A stretch of 64,000 nucleotides of DNA from Neomelitea salexigens DSM 19753. GTDB taxonomy: Bacteria; Pseudomonadota; Gammaproteobacteria; Pseudomonadales; Spongiibacteraceae. Positions within the stretch are counted from its first letter, which is position 1, and every line of letters starts with the position of its first letter. A program made the translations under genes and the position numbers. Below the pieces are notes generated by a model. The model was not told the DNA's origin, did not search any database, and saw only the letters and a list, made by a program, of their open reading frames with translations. This document shows, piece by piece, positions 18,594 to 27,683 of this stretch. The DNA is taken from contig NZ_AULP01000010.1 in NCBI RefSeq assembly GCF_000422345.1, positions 1-64,000 of the forward strand. Direction: 5' to 3'.

Positions 18594-19634
18594 ATGTTCA
18601 CTGCGCCCCGCGCACGCGTAATTGCGTTTTGCCTGCCTCTATTCGCCGCGCTTAGCGCCTGCGAGCCCAATTCGGCGGCCACCCCCGGCCAGCGCCCCGC
18701 CGCCGCAGTAAAGGTGCAAACACTCGCCCCGCAAACCATTGAAGAGCGGCTGCCTGCCATCGGTTCGCTACTGGCCAAGCAGTCAGTACTCATTACCAGC
18801 ACCGTCAGCGAAAAAGTCCGCGCCCTGCATTTTGACGAGGGCCAATACCTGAAGCAAGGTGACTTACTGGCAACACTGGAACAAGCGGAGGAGCAAGCCC
18901 AGCTATCGTCGGCAAAGGCTGACCTGGCAGAACAACAGCGAGAAATTCGCCGCCTGAAAAATCTCTTGGCCAGCCAGTCTGCGGCGCAAAATGAGTATGA
19001 CCAGCGCCTGAGCGCCCGCGACCGCGCCGAGGCCAAGATTGCCGAAGTTCAGGCAAAAATTGATGAACGCACCCTGCGCGCCCCCTTCGGCGGTGTGGCC
19101 GGCCTACACAATGTTAGCCCCGGCGCGCTGATCTCGGCGGGCGATAGCATTACCAGCCTCGACGACCTGAGCACCATGCGCCTCGACCTCAACCTGCCTA
19201 GCCTGTTGCTGGGTTCACTCAAGGTGGGCATGCCGGTGGATGCCCGCAGCGATGCCTTAAATAAAACCTTTCAGGGCAAGATCGTCGCCATTAATCCGCG
19301 CATTGACCCGCTGTCGCGCAGCGTGATGGTGCGCGCCCACATTCCCAATAACGACGCCGCCTTAAAACCCGGCATGCTAATGAGAGTGTCGTTATTAAAA
19401 GACAAGCGCATTGGCATTGTGGTGCCCTCTTCCGCCCTGCAGAGCATTGAAAACCGCCACTATGTCTGGCTGGTAGATACCGATCAAAAGGCAGAGCGCC
19501 GTGAAGTGGAGCTGGGCATTCGGCGCGCCGACAGCGTTGAAGTTATTAGTGGCCTCAAAGCGGGCGAGCAGTTGATTAGCGAAGGTTATTTGATGCTGCG
19601 CCCCGGCAGCCCCGTTGCCCCGCAGGAGTCATAA
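18594..19634 (+). CDS. RND efflux periplasmic adaptor (membrane fusion) lipoprotein
   Basis: The 346-residue protein links the inner-membrane RND pump to an outer-membrane channel. The N-terminus has a lipobox, LFAALSAC, so it is anchored by lipid in the inner membrane. Next come a barrel-sandwich half (VLITSTVSEKVRALHFDEGQYLKQGDLLATLEQ), an alpha-hairpin (QAQLSSAKADLAEQQREIRRLKNLL...NEYDQRLSARDRAEAKIAEVQAKIDE), the second lipoyl half (LRAPFGGVAGLHNVSPGALISAGD) and beta-barrel and membrane-proximal parts. ATG 18594 has CAGGAG eight bases upstream, which fixes the start. Four bases separate it from the pump gene. No outer-membrane channel gene is adjacent, so a TolC-like protein elsewhere must serve. 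Confidence 0.9.
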   Translation: MFTAPRARVIAFCLPLFAALSACEPNSAATPGQRPAAAVKVQTLAPQTIEERLPAIGSLLAKQSVLITSTVSEKVRALHFDEGQYLKQGDLLATLEQAEEQAQLSSAKADLAEQQREIRRLKNLLASQSAAQNEYDQRLSARDRAEAKIAEVQAKIDERTLRAPFGGVAGLHNVSPGALISAGDSITSLDDLSTMRLDLNLPSLLLGSLKVGMPVDARSDALNKTFQGKIVAINPRIDPLSRSVMVRAHIPNNDAALKPGMLMRVSLLKDKRIGIVVPSSALQSIENRHYVWLVDTDQKAERREVELGIRRADSVEVISGLKAGEQLISEGYLMLRPGSPVAPQES

Positions 19635-19637
19635 GAC

Positions 19638-22600
19638 ATGTTGCTGTCAGACACTGCGGTAAAACGCCCGGTCTTTGCCACCGTTATTAGCCTGTTGCTG
19701 GTCGCCTTTGGCGCCCTTTCATTCGATCGTCTGGCACTGCGCGAGTACCCGGATGTGGACCCGCCCATCGTCTCGGTCAGCACCAACTACACTGGCGCCT
19801 CAGCCGAAGTGGTCGAGTCGAAAATCACCCAGGTTATCGAGGATCGCATCTCCGGCATTGAGGGGATTAAAACGGTGTCGTCGACCAGTCAGGATGGCTT
19901 TTCGACGATTAGTATCGAGTTTGAACTGAGCCGCGACATCGACGCCGCCGCCAACGATGTGCGCGACCGCGTGGCCGGTGTGCGCAATAACCTGCCCGAA
20001 GAAGCCGATGCCCCAGAGGTACAAAAAGCCGACTCGGATCAGCGGGTGATCATGTGGTTTAACCTCACCTCCACCAAAATGAATACCCTGCAGCTGGCCG
20101 ACTATGCCCAGCGCTACCTTGTAGACCGACTGTCGGTGCTTGACGGCGTTGCGCGGGTGCGGGTGAGCGGCGGGCCGGAATATGCCATGCGTATTTGGCT
20201 GGACCACGAAGCCCTTGCCGCCCGCAACCTGACCATTGGCGATGTGGAAAATGCCCTGCGACTGGAAAACGTAGAGCTACCGGCTGGAACGCTCAAAACC
20301 GGCGACCGCGACTTCGTCATTAAAATTAAGCGCCAGTTTCTTACCACCGACGACTTTAGCGATTTGGTACTGCGCCGCGATGATAGCGGCAATATCCTGC
20401 GCCTTGGCGAAGTGGCAAGAGTTGAACTGGACGCCGAAGAATACCGCACTATGTTCCGCGGTAACGGCATTCCGCAGGTCGGCGTCGGCATCGTAAAACA
20501 GAGCACCGCCAATACACTGGAAGTGGCCAAGGCAGCACACCGCGAAGTGAATGCTATGCGCAGTATCCTGCCGGCAGGCACCGAGTTGCACGACAGCTAC
20601 GACAGCTCGGTGTTTATCGACAGCGCCATCGACGAGGTCTACTCCACCCTCTTTATCGCCGCCAGCCTGGTGGTGTTGGTGATCTTTATTTTCCTCGGCG
20701 ACTTCCGCGCCATGCTGGTGCCTGCCGTCACCGTGCCGGTCTCGCTGATTGCCAGTTTTACCGTGCTCTACGCACTGGGCTATACCATTAACCTGCTGAC
20801 CCTGCTGGCCCTGGTGCTGGCCATCGGCTTGGTGGTCGACGACAGTATCGTGGTACTGGAAAACATTCACCGCCGCTTGCTCAACGGTGAGTCGCCATTG
20901 GTGGCCGCCTTTCGCGGCAGCCGCCAAGTGGGCTTTGCCGTAGTCGCCACCACCGCGGTGTTAGTGGCGGTGTTTATTCCCATCACCATGCTCGACGGTG
21001 ATGTCGGCCGACTGTTCGGCGAGTTTGCTGTCGCCATGGCGGTCGCCGTGGTGTTCTCCAGCATTGTCGCGCTAACGCTATCGCCGGTCATTTGCTCGAA
21101 ATTACTAAAACAAGACGCCATGCACGGCCGCCTCGCCGAGTTCGTCGAAGGCCTGCTGCACCGTATGGAGACCCGCTACCGCCGCAGCCTCGACGCCAGC
21201 CTAAAACGTCCACTGCTGTCGGCCTCAATCCTGGGCCTGGCCGTTCTGGGCTGCGTTTTGCTGATGCAAAAGGTACCCGCAGAGTTCGCCCCCAAGGAAG
21301 ACCGCGGCGTCATCTTTATGATGATTCGCGGCCCCGAGGGTTCGTCCTTTGATTTTGTCAGCAAGCACATGGAAGAGCTTGAGCGCAGGCTGATGCCGCT
21401 GGTGGAAAGCGGCGAGGTGAACCGCTTTTTGGTGCGCGCCCCCGCTGGTCGCGGCGGCGCTGAAAGCTACAACGAAGCCTTCGCCATTATGGTGCTGGCG
21501 CCCTGGGAGACCCGCCGCCCCAACACCGCCATCGTCGCCGATATTCGTCAGCGACTGAAGGGTTTTACCGCGCTGACGACCTTCCCCATTATGCCCCAGG
21601 CACTGGGTGGCGGCTTCAGCAAACCGGTGGAGTTTGTGATTGGCGGTGGCGACTTCGAGCACCTCGCGGCGTGGCGCGATGCCATTATGGACGAGGCTCG
21701 CAACAACTCAAAATTGCTGGGCTTGGACAGTGACTACCGGGAAACCAAGCCGCAACTGGAAGTAACGATTCTGCGCGACCGCGCCGCCGATCTCGGCGTC
21801 AGTACGCAGGAAATTAACCGCAGTCTGGAAACCCTGCTCGGCTCCCGCCGAGTAACCACCTTTATGCTCGATGGCGAAGAGTACAACGTGGTGCTGGAAG
21901 GCGAGCCGGACAAACAAAACACGCCCAATGACCTCGGCAATATCTATGTGCGCTCTGCCAGCAGCGGCCAACTTATTCCGCTGTCTAATTTGGTCAGCAT
22001 TAGCGAGCGCGGGGATGCGGCGGTGCTCAGGCGCTATAACCGCGTGCGCGCCATCACCCTGGATGCCAACCTCGCAGAGGGCTATTCGCTGGGCGAGGCG
22101 CTGAGCTATTTGGAAGAGGTTACCCGCAAGGTCGCGCCGGATGCCATTATCGACTACAAGGGCGAATCACTGGACTACAAAGACTCGGGCAATGCCGTCT
22201 ACTTCACCTTTGTGCTGGCGCTGCTGGTGGTGTACTTAGTACTGGCCGCCCAGTTTGAAAGCTTTGTTCATCCGCTGGTGATCCTGCTGACTGTACCGCT
22301 GGCCATCGCCGGGGCCTTGCTCGGGCTTTACCTCACCGGGCAAAGCCTGAATATCTACAGCCAAGTGGCGCTGATTATGCTGGTGGGCTTAGCCGCCAAG
22401 AATGGCATTCTGCTGGTGGAATTCACCAATCAGTTGCGCGACGACGGCGTTGAGTTTGAAGAGGCGATCAGCAAAGCCGCCGAACAGCGGCTACGCCCCA
22501 TCATCATGACTGCCATCACCACCATTATGGGGGCCATTCCGCTGTTGCTGGCCTTTGGTGCAGGCAGCGAAAGCCGCTACGTTATTGGCGTGGTTGTGGT

Positions 22601-22742
22601 CTCCGGGGTAAGTGCCGCCACGCTGTTTACCTTGTTTGTTGTGCCAATGGCCTACCGCTTCCTAGCTCGCCACACAGGCTCCCCGCAGGATGTGGCGCAC
22701 CAGCTTGAGAAGGAACTAAAAGACAGCCCGGCCAACAACTAA
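19638..22742 (+). CDS. RND-family efflux pump, inner-membrane subunit (HAE1 type)
   Basis: The 1,034-residue protein has the standard AcrB/MexB-type plan: a TM helix at the N-terminus (PVFATVISLLLVAFGALSFD), a large periplasmic porter domain, TM2-6, a second porter domain and TM8-12. The proton-relay aspartates are present in TM4 (AIGLVVDDSIVVLENIHRR), and GLAAKNGILLVEFTNQLRD marks TM10 with its lysine. YPDVDPPIVSVSTNYTGASAEVVE is the usual first porter strand. Export of hydrophobic or amphiphilic compounds (drugs, solvents, bile-like agents) is expected; the substrate cannot be read from sequence. It is coupled to the adaptor upstream; no local regulator is present. Confidence 0.95.
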   Translation: MLLSDTAVKRPVFATVISLLLVAFGALSFDRLALREYPDVDPPIVSVSTNYTGASAEVVESKITQVIEDRISGIEGIKTVSSTSQDGFSTISIEFELSRDIDAAANDVRDRVAGVRNNLPEEADAPEVQKADSDQRVIMWFNLTSTKMNTLQLADYAQRYLVDRLSVLDGVARVRVSGGPEYAMRIWLDHEALAARNLTIGDVENALRLENVELPAGTLKTGDRDFVIKIKRQFLTTDDFSDLVLRRDDSGNILRLGEVARVELDAEEYRTMFRGNGIPQVGVGIVKQSTANTLEVAKAAHREVNAMRSILPAGTELHDSYDSSVFIDSAIDEVYSTLFIAASLVVLVIFIFLGDFRAMLVPAVTVPVSLIASFTVLYALGYTINLLTLLALVLAIGLVVDDSIVVLENIHRRLLNGESPLVAAFRGSRQVGFAVVATTAVLVAVFIPITMLDGDVGRLFGEFAVAMAVAVVFSSIVALTLSPVICSKLLKQDAMHGRLAEFVEGLLHRMETRYRRSLDASLKRPLLSASILGLAVLGCVLLMQKVPAEFAPKEDRGVIFMMIRGPEGSSFDFVSKHMEELERRLMPLVESGEVNRFLVRAPAGRGGAESYNEAFAIMVLAPWETRRPNTAIVADIRQRLKGFTALTTFPIMPQALGGGFSKPVEFVIGGGDFEHLAAWRDAIMDEARNNSKLLGLDSDYRETKPQLEVTILRDRAADLGVSTQEINRSLETLLGSRRVTTFMLDGEEYNVVLEGEPDKQNTPNDLGNIYVRSASSGQLIPLSNLVSISERGDAAVLRRYNRVRAITLDANLAEGYSLGEALSYLEEVTRKVAPDAIIDYKGESLDYKDSGNAVYFTFVLALLVVYLVLAAQFESFVHPLVILLTVPLAIAGALLGLYLTGQSLNIYSQVALIMLVGLAAKNGILLVEFTNQLRDDGVEFEEAISKAAEQRLRPIIMTAITTIMGAIPLLLAFGAGSESRYVIGVVVVSGVSAATLFTLFVVPMAYRFLARHTGSPQDVAHQLEKELKDSPANN

Positions 22743-22750
22743 AACGCTTG

Positions 22751-23290
22751 TCAGGCTGGCGCCGCCAATGTGTACAAACAATGGCGGCGCAGCGGCGAGC
22801 CCACGGCCAATTGAGGGTGCTCGAAGTCGTCACCGCGCCGCATGTTCAGGCGCTCCATCAATGCGCGCGAGCGCGTATTCACGACCGCTGTCATAGCGAT
22901 AATTTCAGGCATGTTCAGCGTAGCGAAGCCATATTCCAGGGCGGCCTGCGCCGCTTCATAAGCGTAACCCTGCCCCCAGGCATCGGCGGCCAAGCGCCAG
23001 GCAATCTCGGTGGCTGGCGCAAAGGGCAACTCTCTGGACACCGGCTTTAAGCCAGCAAAGCCCAGCAAGCGGCCGTCGCCACGACGCTCCAGCGCCCAAA
23101 TACCCCAATCCTGCTGCGCGTTTTGCGCCGTCAATCGCGCTAGCAAGGCGTCACTTTCTTCACGGCATAAACTGCGAGGAAAGTGCGCCATCACCTGCGC
23201 GTTGGCGTTCATGCTGGCAAAGGCCTGCGCATCGGCTGACCGCCATTGACGAAGCCATAAACGCGGGCTAACTATTTCAGCAAAGGCCAT
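22751..23290 (-). CDS. GNAT-family N-acetyltransferase (RimJ/RimL-like)
   Basis: The 179 residues fit the GNAT_3 group: SPRLWLRQWRSADAQAF at the start, GFAGLKPV in the central strands, EIAWRLAADAWGQGYAYEAAQAALEYGF as the acetyl-CoA pyrophosphate-binding (Q/R-x-x-G-x-G/A equivalent) region, and VVNTRSRALMERLNMRR near the end. Members acetylate protein N-termini or small amines; the target is unknown. It converges on the RND pump gene with only eight bases between stops. Confidence 0.85.
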   Translation of the reverse strand: MAFAEIVSPRLWLRQWRSADAQAFASMNANAQVMAHFPRSLCREESDALLARLTAQNAQQDWGIWALERRGDGRLLGFAGLKPVSRELPFAPATEIAWRLAADAWGQGYAYEAAQAALEYGFATLNMPEIIAMTAVVNTRSRALMERLNMRRGDDFEHPQLAVGSPLRRHCLYTLAAPA

Positions 23291-23307
23291 ACCTCGCCAC
23301 TCTTTCT

Positions 23308-24870
23308 TTAATGCACGCGGATCAGTGAAATAATCGACTGATTGCTCAGTACGTCAAGCACTTCAAGCTCACCATCAACCGGCACGCGAAGCGTCACTTC
23401 CGCACCGTCGGACAAGCGCAGCGCATTGGCGATCAAACTGCCGTTGCCAGTAATAGACACTTTCTTCGTTTCATAGTCATCGGCATCCAACAGCTTGGTA
23501 AAGCTGTAATCAGTCAAATCAATGCGGAATACTTGCCGGCGGCCATCAGCCAGGTAGAGCACATCGTCATTCAACGCAAACAACGGCGTACTGGTTACCG
23601 TAAAGTTTTCTGGCATGGTCGCCGCCAAACTCAATGCACCAGTGCTATTGTCCATCGTGAGCAAATAGTGCTGGTCCAGTTCCTGAGCACTGCCATATGT
23701 ACGACGTCCCAACAGCAAAGTCTCTTCGGTGGCGCGCATAATGGCACTGCGAGATTCCACAATATATTGGTCGAGACGGCTCACTTCAGTCAGGCTTCCC
23801 TGACTGGCATTGATGGTAAACAAGCGAGCGCCATCAAAGGTATACGGCAATTCGCCAGTCGCGGGGTAATTGGGGTTTGGCACTGTTATGCGTGCCAGTA
23901 CCGAGGCTTCGCCATTACTGCGCAGCAGCGGCAGTACTTCGCTAGCCTCGCTGTCGTTACTCAAGCCCACTAAGAAGTCGTCTTCACTAATGCGCTCCAG
24001 GCCACCGGCAGCCTTCACCACCCGCAAATCTTCAGACCCTTCCAATTGGTAAATCAGCGCACCATCGTTATCCACCATCACCTTGCCTTGCACCAAGTCG
24101 CTCACCGGCGACAAGGCTTCGGTATTCAGGCTCGATGGATCCTGGTCATTCAAGCGGTGTACACGGTTTGTCCAACTGTTGTCACAAAGGTTGCTGGTGC
24201 AGTCATCCTGAATATTCACATACACATTGCCATCGGCAACCACATAGTTGTCGCGGCTCATTTCATGAACGCTATTGCCGTGTTGGTCGACGTAAAACGA
24301 GCTGGGATTTAAGTCCAACCACCCCAAACCAGTGTAGATGTTCATGACCTTTAACAGCTGCTCGTTTTCCGGATCCTGCCCCCACCAGAAATAGGCCGCT
24401 CCCGTCGTCTTGCTCACTAAGTAATAAGCTGGGCCATTGATTGCTAGTTCGCCAAAGTCGATAGCAACCAGCATGTAGTTATCATTCAGTTCTCTTACCA
24501 TCGAAGGCGTGTGCGTGGTGTTTTCCACCAGCTCGCCGTCTTCGTCGTAGAGCTCCACTTCCACGACCAAACCTGCATCGGTCATTTTATAGAGCGTGGT
24601 TACCGTTTGCTCGGGTTCTTCAGCGGTGCGACTTATCCGGTCTCCGCTTGATGCGCTGCGTTTTACCAACGCCTCGTCATTTCCGGAGCTAGAGGCCAGG
24701 AACAACATTTCCGCATCTTGAATGGCAATGCGGCTGATCGCCGGTGCAGTGTTACTACCGCCATCGCCAGCACTACCGCCACCACCGCCACCACCACCGC
24801 ATGCGGCGAGCAGCAGGCAGCTACTTGCCGCAAGAGAGAGGAACAATTTTTTTGTTGTTTGCTTGTACAT
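23308..24870 (-). CDS. Large outer-membrane-type lipoprotein of unknown function
   Basis: The 520-residue protein has a lipoprotein signal (LFLSLAASSCLLLAAC) and, just after the acylated Cys, a run of eight glycines and a Ser/Gly linker, a common tether in marine gammaproteobacterial surface lipoproteins. The mature part is acidic and beta-rich, with segments such as DADDYETKKVSITGNGSLIANALRLSDGAEVTLRVPVDGELEV and several repeating ...LYLADGRRQVFRID-like strands suggesting a beta-propeller. Four cysteines in NIQDDCTSNLCDNSW are a local feature. I do not recognise a named family. It is read alone behind a long intergenic region. Confidence 0.65.
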   Translation of the reverse strand: MYKQTTKKLFLSLAASSCLLLAACGGGGGGGGSAGDGGSNTAPAISRIAIQDAEMLFLASSSGNDEALVKRSASSGDRISRTAEEPEQTVTTLYKMTDAGLVVEVELYDEDGELVENTTHTPSMVRELNDNYMLVAIDFGELAINGPAYYLVSKTTGAAYFWWGQDPENEQLLKVMNIYTGLGWLDLNPSSFYVDQHGNSVHEMSRDNYVVADGNVYVNIQDDCTSNLCDNSWTNRVHRLNDQDPSSLNTEALSPVSDLVQGKVMVDNDGALIYQLEGSEDLRVVKAAGGLERISEDDFLVGLSNDSEASEVLPLLRSNGEASVLARITVPNPNYPATGELPYTFDGARLFTINASQGSLTEVSRLDQYIVESRSAIMRATEETLLLGRRTYGSAQELDQHYLLTMDNSTGALSLAATMPENFTVTSTPLFALNDDVLYLADGRRQVFRIDLTDYSFTKLLDADDYETKKVSITGNGSLIANALRLSDGAEVTLRVPVDGELEVLDVLSNQSIISLIRVH

Positions 24871-25379
24871 AGTCAGACCTCGAATGATTCAGGCAAGGGG
24901 AAAACCCCCTGGATCAAAAAAATGGGTCTACAACTACTGCTGCGAACACATCGATGGAACAAATACATGCCCAACGCGCTGTGGTCGCTGCATAAACTAA
25001 AGGAAGGAAATTTCAGGAATTAAACGATAAGGTCCCGCAATGCGGATCGTCACTATAACTGCCAGCAGTCCATTGCCAGTCCACTATCCCATCCTGTAGG
25101 TAGTTATAGTCTCGCTATCATAACTAGTTGAAAACCGGGGAACAAGCAAAATCAATTTGCGCCTGTATAACCGCTGCACACGCATCCTCAGACCAAAAAA
25201 CTGAACCAGCAGGCACTTCCACCCCCTTTGTTCCCCGCGAAGCTCAACGCGGTTTTCTATGTCATACCAGCGCAGCCTTCGCCACACCGCCGCCCTTGCT
25301 AGCATGACGGCTGTCTATCCAAGCACAGTGCTGACGCGTATCACCGTCAGCCATAAACAATAAAGAGTGGGGAAATACT
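24871..25379. other. Intergenic region without a gene; small inverted repeat
   Basis: About 510 bases between two divergent genes. It holds no convincing reading frame. TAGTTAT (25101-25107) and ATAACTA (25120-25126) form a seven-base inverted repeat with a 12-base gap, which could be an operator for either neighbour. The composition is plainer and AT-richer than the flanking genes. Promoters for both genes must lie here but no strong -35/-10 pair stands out. Confidence 0.5.
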
Positions 25380-26444
25380 ATGTCGTTAAAAGTGGTTACC
25401 TGGGGAACCGGCAACGTTGGCAAATATGCCATTCGCGCGGTACTGAATCACCCCGAACTGGAACTGGTTGGGCACATTGTCAGCAGTGATGCCAAAGCCG
25501 GTGTCGATGCCGCCACCCTGGCTGAGCTCGACACGCCCTGCGGCGTTGCGGCCTCCACCGACATCGACGCGGTACTCGACCTCAACCCGGACTGCGTGGT
25601 GTACACCGCCCACTCAGAGACCCGCATGATGGAAGCGGCCAAAGACCAGGCACGCTGCCTGCGCCGGGGCATCAATGTGGTGGCCTCGTCGCTGTTTATG
25701 CTGCAATACCCCGACAACCCGGACGTCGCCTTTATCGCCGAGCCGATCAAAGAAGCCTGCGAGCTAGGCGAAGCCACCTGCTTTAACAATGGTATTGATC
25801 CCGGTTTTGCCAACGACACTATGCCGCTGGTGTTCACCGGCCTGAGCGAGCACTGGTCGAGCATACGCATGCAGGAGATCATCAACTACGCCACCTACGA
25901 ACAGGAAGACACCATTCGCGAAGTGATGGGCTTTGGCTATCCGGTCGATCACGACTGCGTGCTGTTTGCACCCGGCATGCTGTCACTGGGCTGGGGCGGT
26001 TCGGTGCGTTCGGTAGCGGCGGCCCTAGGCCTGGAAGTAGAGCGCGTGTACGAAGTCCACGAGCGCCTGCCCCTGGAGCAGGATACAGAAAATGCCATGG
26101 GCGTATTCAAGAAGGGCACCACCGGCGCCATGCGCTTTGAAGTGCGCGCCGTGGTCGATGGCCGCGACGCCATCGTACTGGAACACATCACCCGCATCAC
26201 CGACGACATTGCCCCCGACTGGCCCAAGGGCAAGGGCTACAAAGTGATTATTGAAGGTGAGCCCAAGATGACCATCTGCATGGACATGGAAGACAAGCAC
26301 GGCGACCACGCGGTGGGCGGCGTGATTCAAACCGCTACCGCCATCGTCAATGCCATTCCCGCTGTGGTGGAACAAGAGCCCGGCATGGTCGCCGCTTACG
26401 ACCTGCCAAAAATCAACGGCAAGGGTTTGTACAAGCCTGCCTAA
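25380..26444 (+). CDS. NAD(P)-dependent dihydrodipicolinate reductase-like oxidoreductase
   Basis: The 354-residue protein has an N-terminal Rossmann fold starting VVTWGTGNVGKYAIRAVLNHPELELVGHIV and a C-terminal domain as in dihydrodipicolinate reductase-like / 2,4-diaminopentanoate dehydrogenase-like proteins. It is longer than DapB and lacks an obvious DapB catalytic motif, and this organism's lysine genes are elsewhere, so it is not DapB. Homologues of this type are common in mycobacteria and marine gammaproteobacteria with lipid- or steroid-degradation gene sets; the substrate is unknown. It is followed by a good intrinsic terminator. The TetR, kinase and lipocalin-like genes nearby make one functional group plausible. 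Confidence 0.7.
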   Translation: MSLKVVTWGTGNVGKYAIRAVLNHPELELVGHIVSSDAKAGVDAATLAELDTPCGVAASTDIDAVLDLNPDCVVYTAHSETRMMEAAKDQARCLRRGINVVASSLFMLQYPDNPDVAFIAEPIKEACELGEATCFNNGIDPGFANDTMPLVFTGLSEHWSSIRMQEIINYATYEQEDTIREVMGFGYPVDHDCVLFAPGMLSLGWGGSVRSVAAALGLEVERVYEVHERLPLEQDTENAMGVFKKGTTGAMRFEVRAVVDGRDAIVLEHITRITDDIAPDWPKGKGYKVIIEGEPKMTICMDMEDKHGDHAVGGVIQTATAIVNAIPAVVEQEPGMVAAYDLPKINGKGLYKPA

Positions 26445-26456
26445 GCAACGAAAAAA

Positions 26457-26490
26457 GGCGCGCTACCCGTTGGCAGCGCGCCTCTCGTTT
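26457..26490 (+). terminator. Intrinsic terminator after the oxidoreductase gene
   Basis: An A-run, then GGCGCGCT (26457-26464), a ten-base loop and AGCGCGCC (26475-26482), followed by TCTCGTTT. It is a symmetric hairpin with A and T flanks, so it could also serve transcription from the convergent side. Confidence 0.75.
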
Positions 26491-26546
26491 ACTCTTCCTA
26501 TCTTTACTAAACCGATTTGATTTAAGCCAAGCGGATTCAGGCCACT

Positions 26547-27671
26547 TTATTCCGCGCCATCGAACCAGTCTTTAAAGCCCAGTTCGGCGTGGGGGCCAAT
26601 ATGTAGCTGCTCCAATACGCCATAGCCCACTTCATCGCCACAACGGGCAACCACCGTTTGCTGAATATGAATATTCTCCAAATTCAGCGGCGGCGCGTCG
26701 TCGCAGTCCCAGCTCTCGCCCGCGATAGCGAGTTCGCCATGCCATTTGCCGTGCCCCCACTCAGGGTGCATATAGCCCAGCCCCTTCATGCGGTGCAGCA
26801 ATACCGGCTGCACAGTAATTTCGATCTGCTCGCCGTTTTTATGGTTCATCAGAAAGGTGCCCGACTCGGCCTGACGGGTACCGGGTTTGAACTTCAACTG
26901 GTGGCCAACGCAGCCCTGCCACAGTGTCATGGCCGGGTCATTTACCGGAATGCTCTCCCCCTCTGCATGAATGGGGGCGATGGCTTGGTCCGTGTGCCAC
27001 TGGTAGCCGCTGTCGTCTTCAAACCAACCGGCCAGCGTGCAACGGTTTTCCCAGTGAATGGGCAGCCACATAAAGTGCACCGCCTGGAAACTGTCCAGCG
27101 GTGCGCCGCCTTCATAAGGCGCGCCCACCGGACGAATCCCCCAGGAGCGGTCTTTCAGGCCGAAGGTGGTCTCGCTGTTTACCGCAATCTTGCGACCTTC
27201 AACGGAAATGCTGCCCTGCCAGTGGCCGAATTGGTCGATGCGGGTGGCATCCATCACCACATGCCGGGCGTTGCGCAGGGTTTGCCGCCCCTCGGGAATC
27301 ACCCCGGTTTTAGGGGTGAACACCAGGTCGCATTCGATATTGGTGTCGTTGGATTCAATCACCAAACGGTGGCGACCCATCGGCTCTAAAATGCTGAGTT
27401 TGAAGGGGCCAACATCCAAATCCATCGGCTCGTCGGAGGCGCGACGGGAACCGTGAAAGGCGTACTGGCAGCCGTCCACCACCACGCTAAAACTGCAGTC
27501 CACAATGCCCAAATTCGGATACCGGCAAAGGCCAATACCAAAATAAAATGCGCTGTCTTTGGCGTGGCCGTTATACCAGAAACGGTCATAGGTGAAGCGG
27601 TCGCTGGTGGCGGTTTGCGCGACCGGCTCAGCGGTTTGGTGAATGGGGTAATCGTCGAGTTTACTAATCAT
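26547..27671 (-). CDS. Conserved hypothetical protein, lipocalin/CrtC-like beta-barrel type
   Basis: The 374 residues have no signal peptide and are rich in beta-strand and tryptophan. Motifs such as YDRFWYNGHAKDSAFYFGIGLCRYPNLGIVDCSFSVVVDG, ATRIDQFGHWQGSISVEGRKI, TFGLKDRSWGIRPVG and FMWLPIHWENRCTLAGWFEDDSG resemble the two-barrel AttH / hydroxyneurosporene-dehydratase-like group (recent domain families DUF7064/DUF7065), which I name only from memory of their style. Function is unknown. It lies 12 bases downstream of the kinase-like gene on the same strand, so they form an operon. Confidence 0.55.
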   Translation of the reverse strand: MISKLDDYPIHQTAEPVAQTATSDRFTYDRFWYNGHAKDSAFYFGIGLCRYPNLGIVDCSFSVVVDGCQYAFHGSRRASDEPMDLDVGPFKLSILEPMGRHRLVIESNDTNIECDLVFTPKTGVIPEGRQTLRNARHVVMDATRIDQFGHWQGSISVEGRKIAVNSETTFGLKDRSWGIRPVGAPYEGGAPLDSFQAVHFMWLPIHWENRCTLAGWFEDDSGYQWHTDQAIAPIHAEGESIPVNDPAMTLWQGCVGHQLKFKPGTRQAESGTFLMNHKNGEQIEITVQPVLLHRMKGLGYMHPEWGHGKWHGELAIAGESWDCDDAPPLNLENIHIQQTVVARCGDEVGYGVLEQLHIGPHAELGFKDWFDGAE

Positions 27672-27683
27672 GGCTACCCGCCC

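Noticed and set aside
25084-25305. Short minus-strand frame in the 510-base gap before the oxidoreductase gene
   Set aside because: No ribosome site and no recognisable domain; highly basic composition typical of chance frames.
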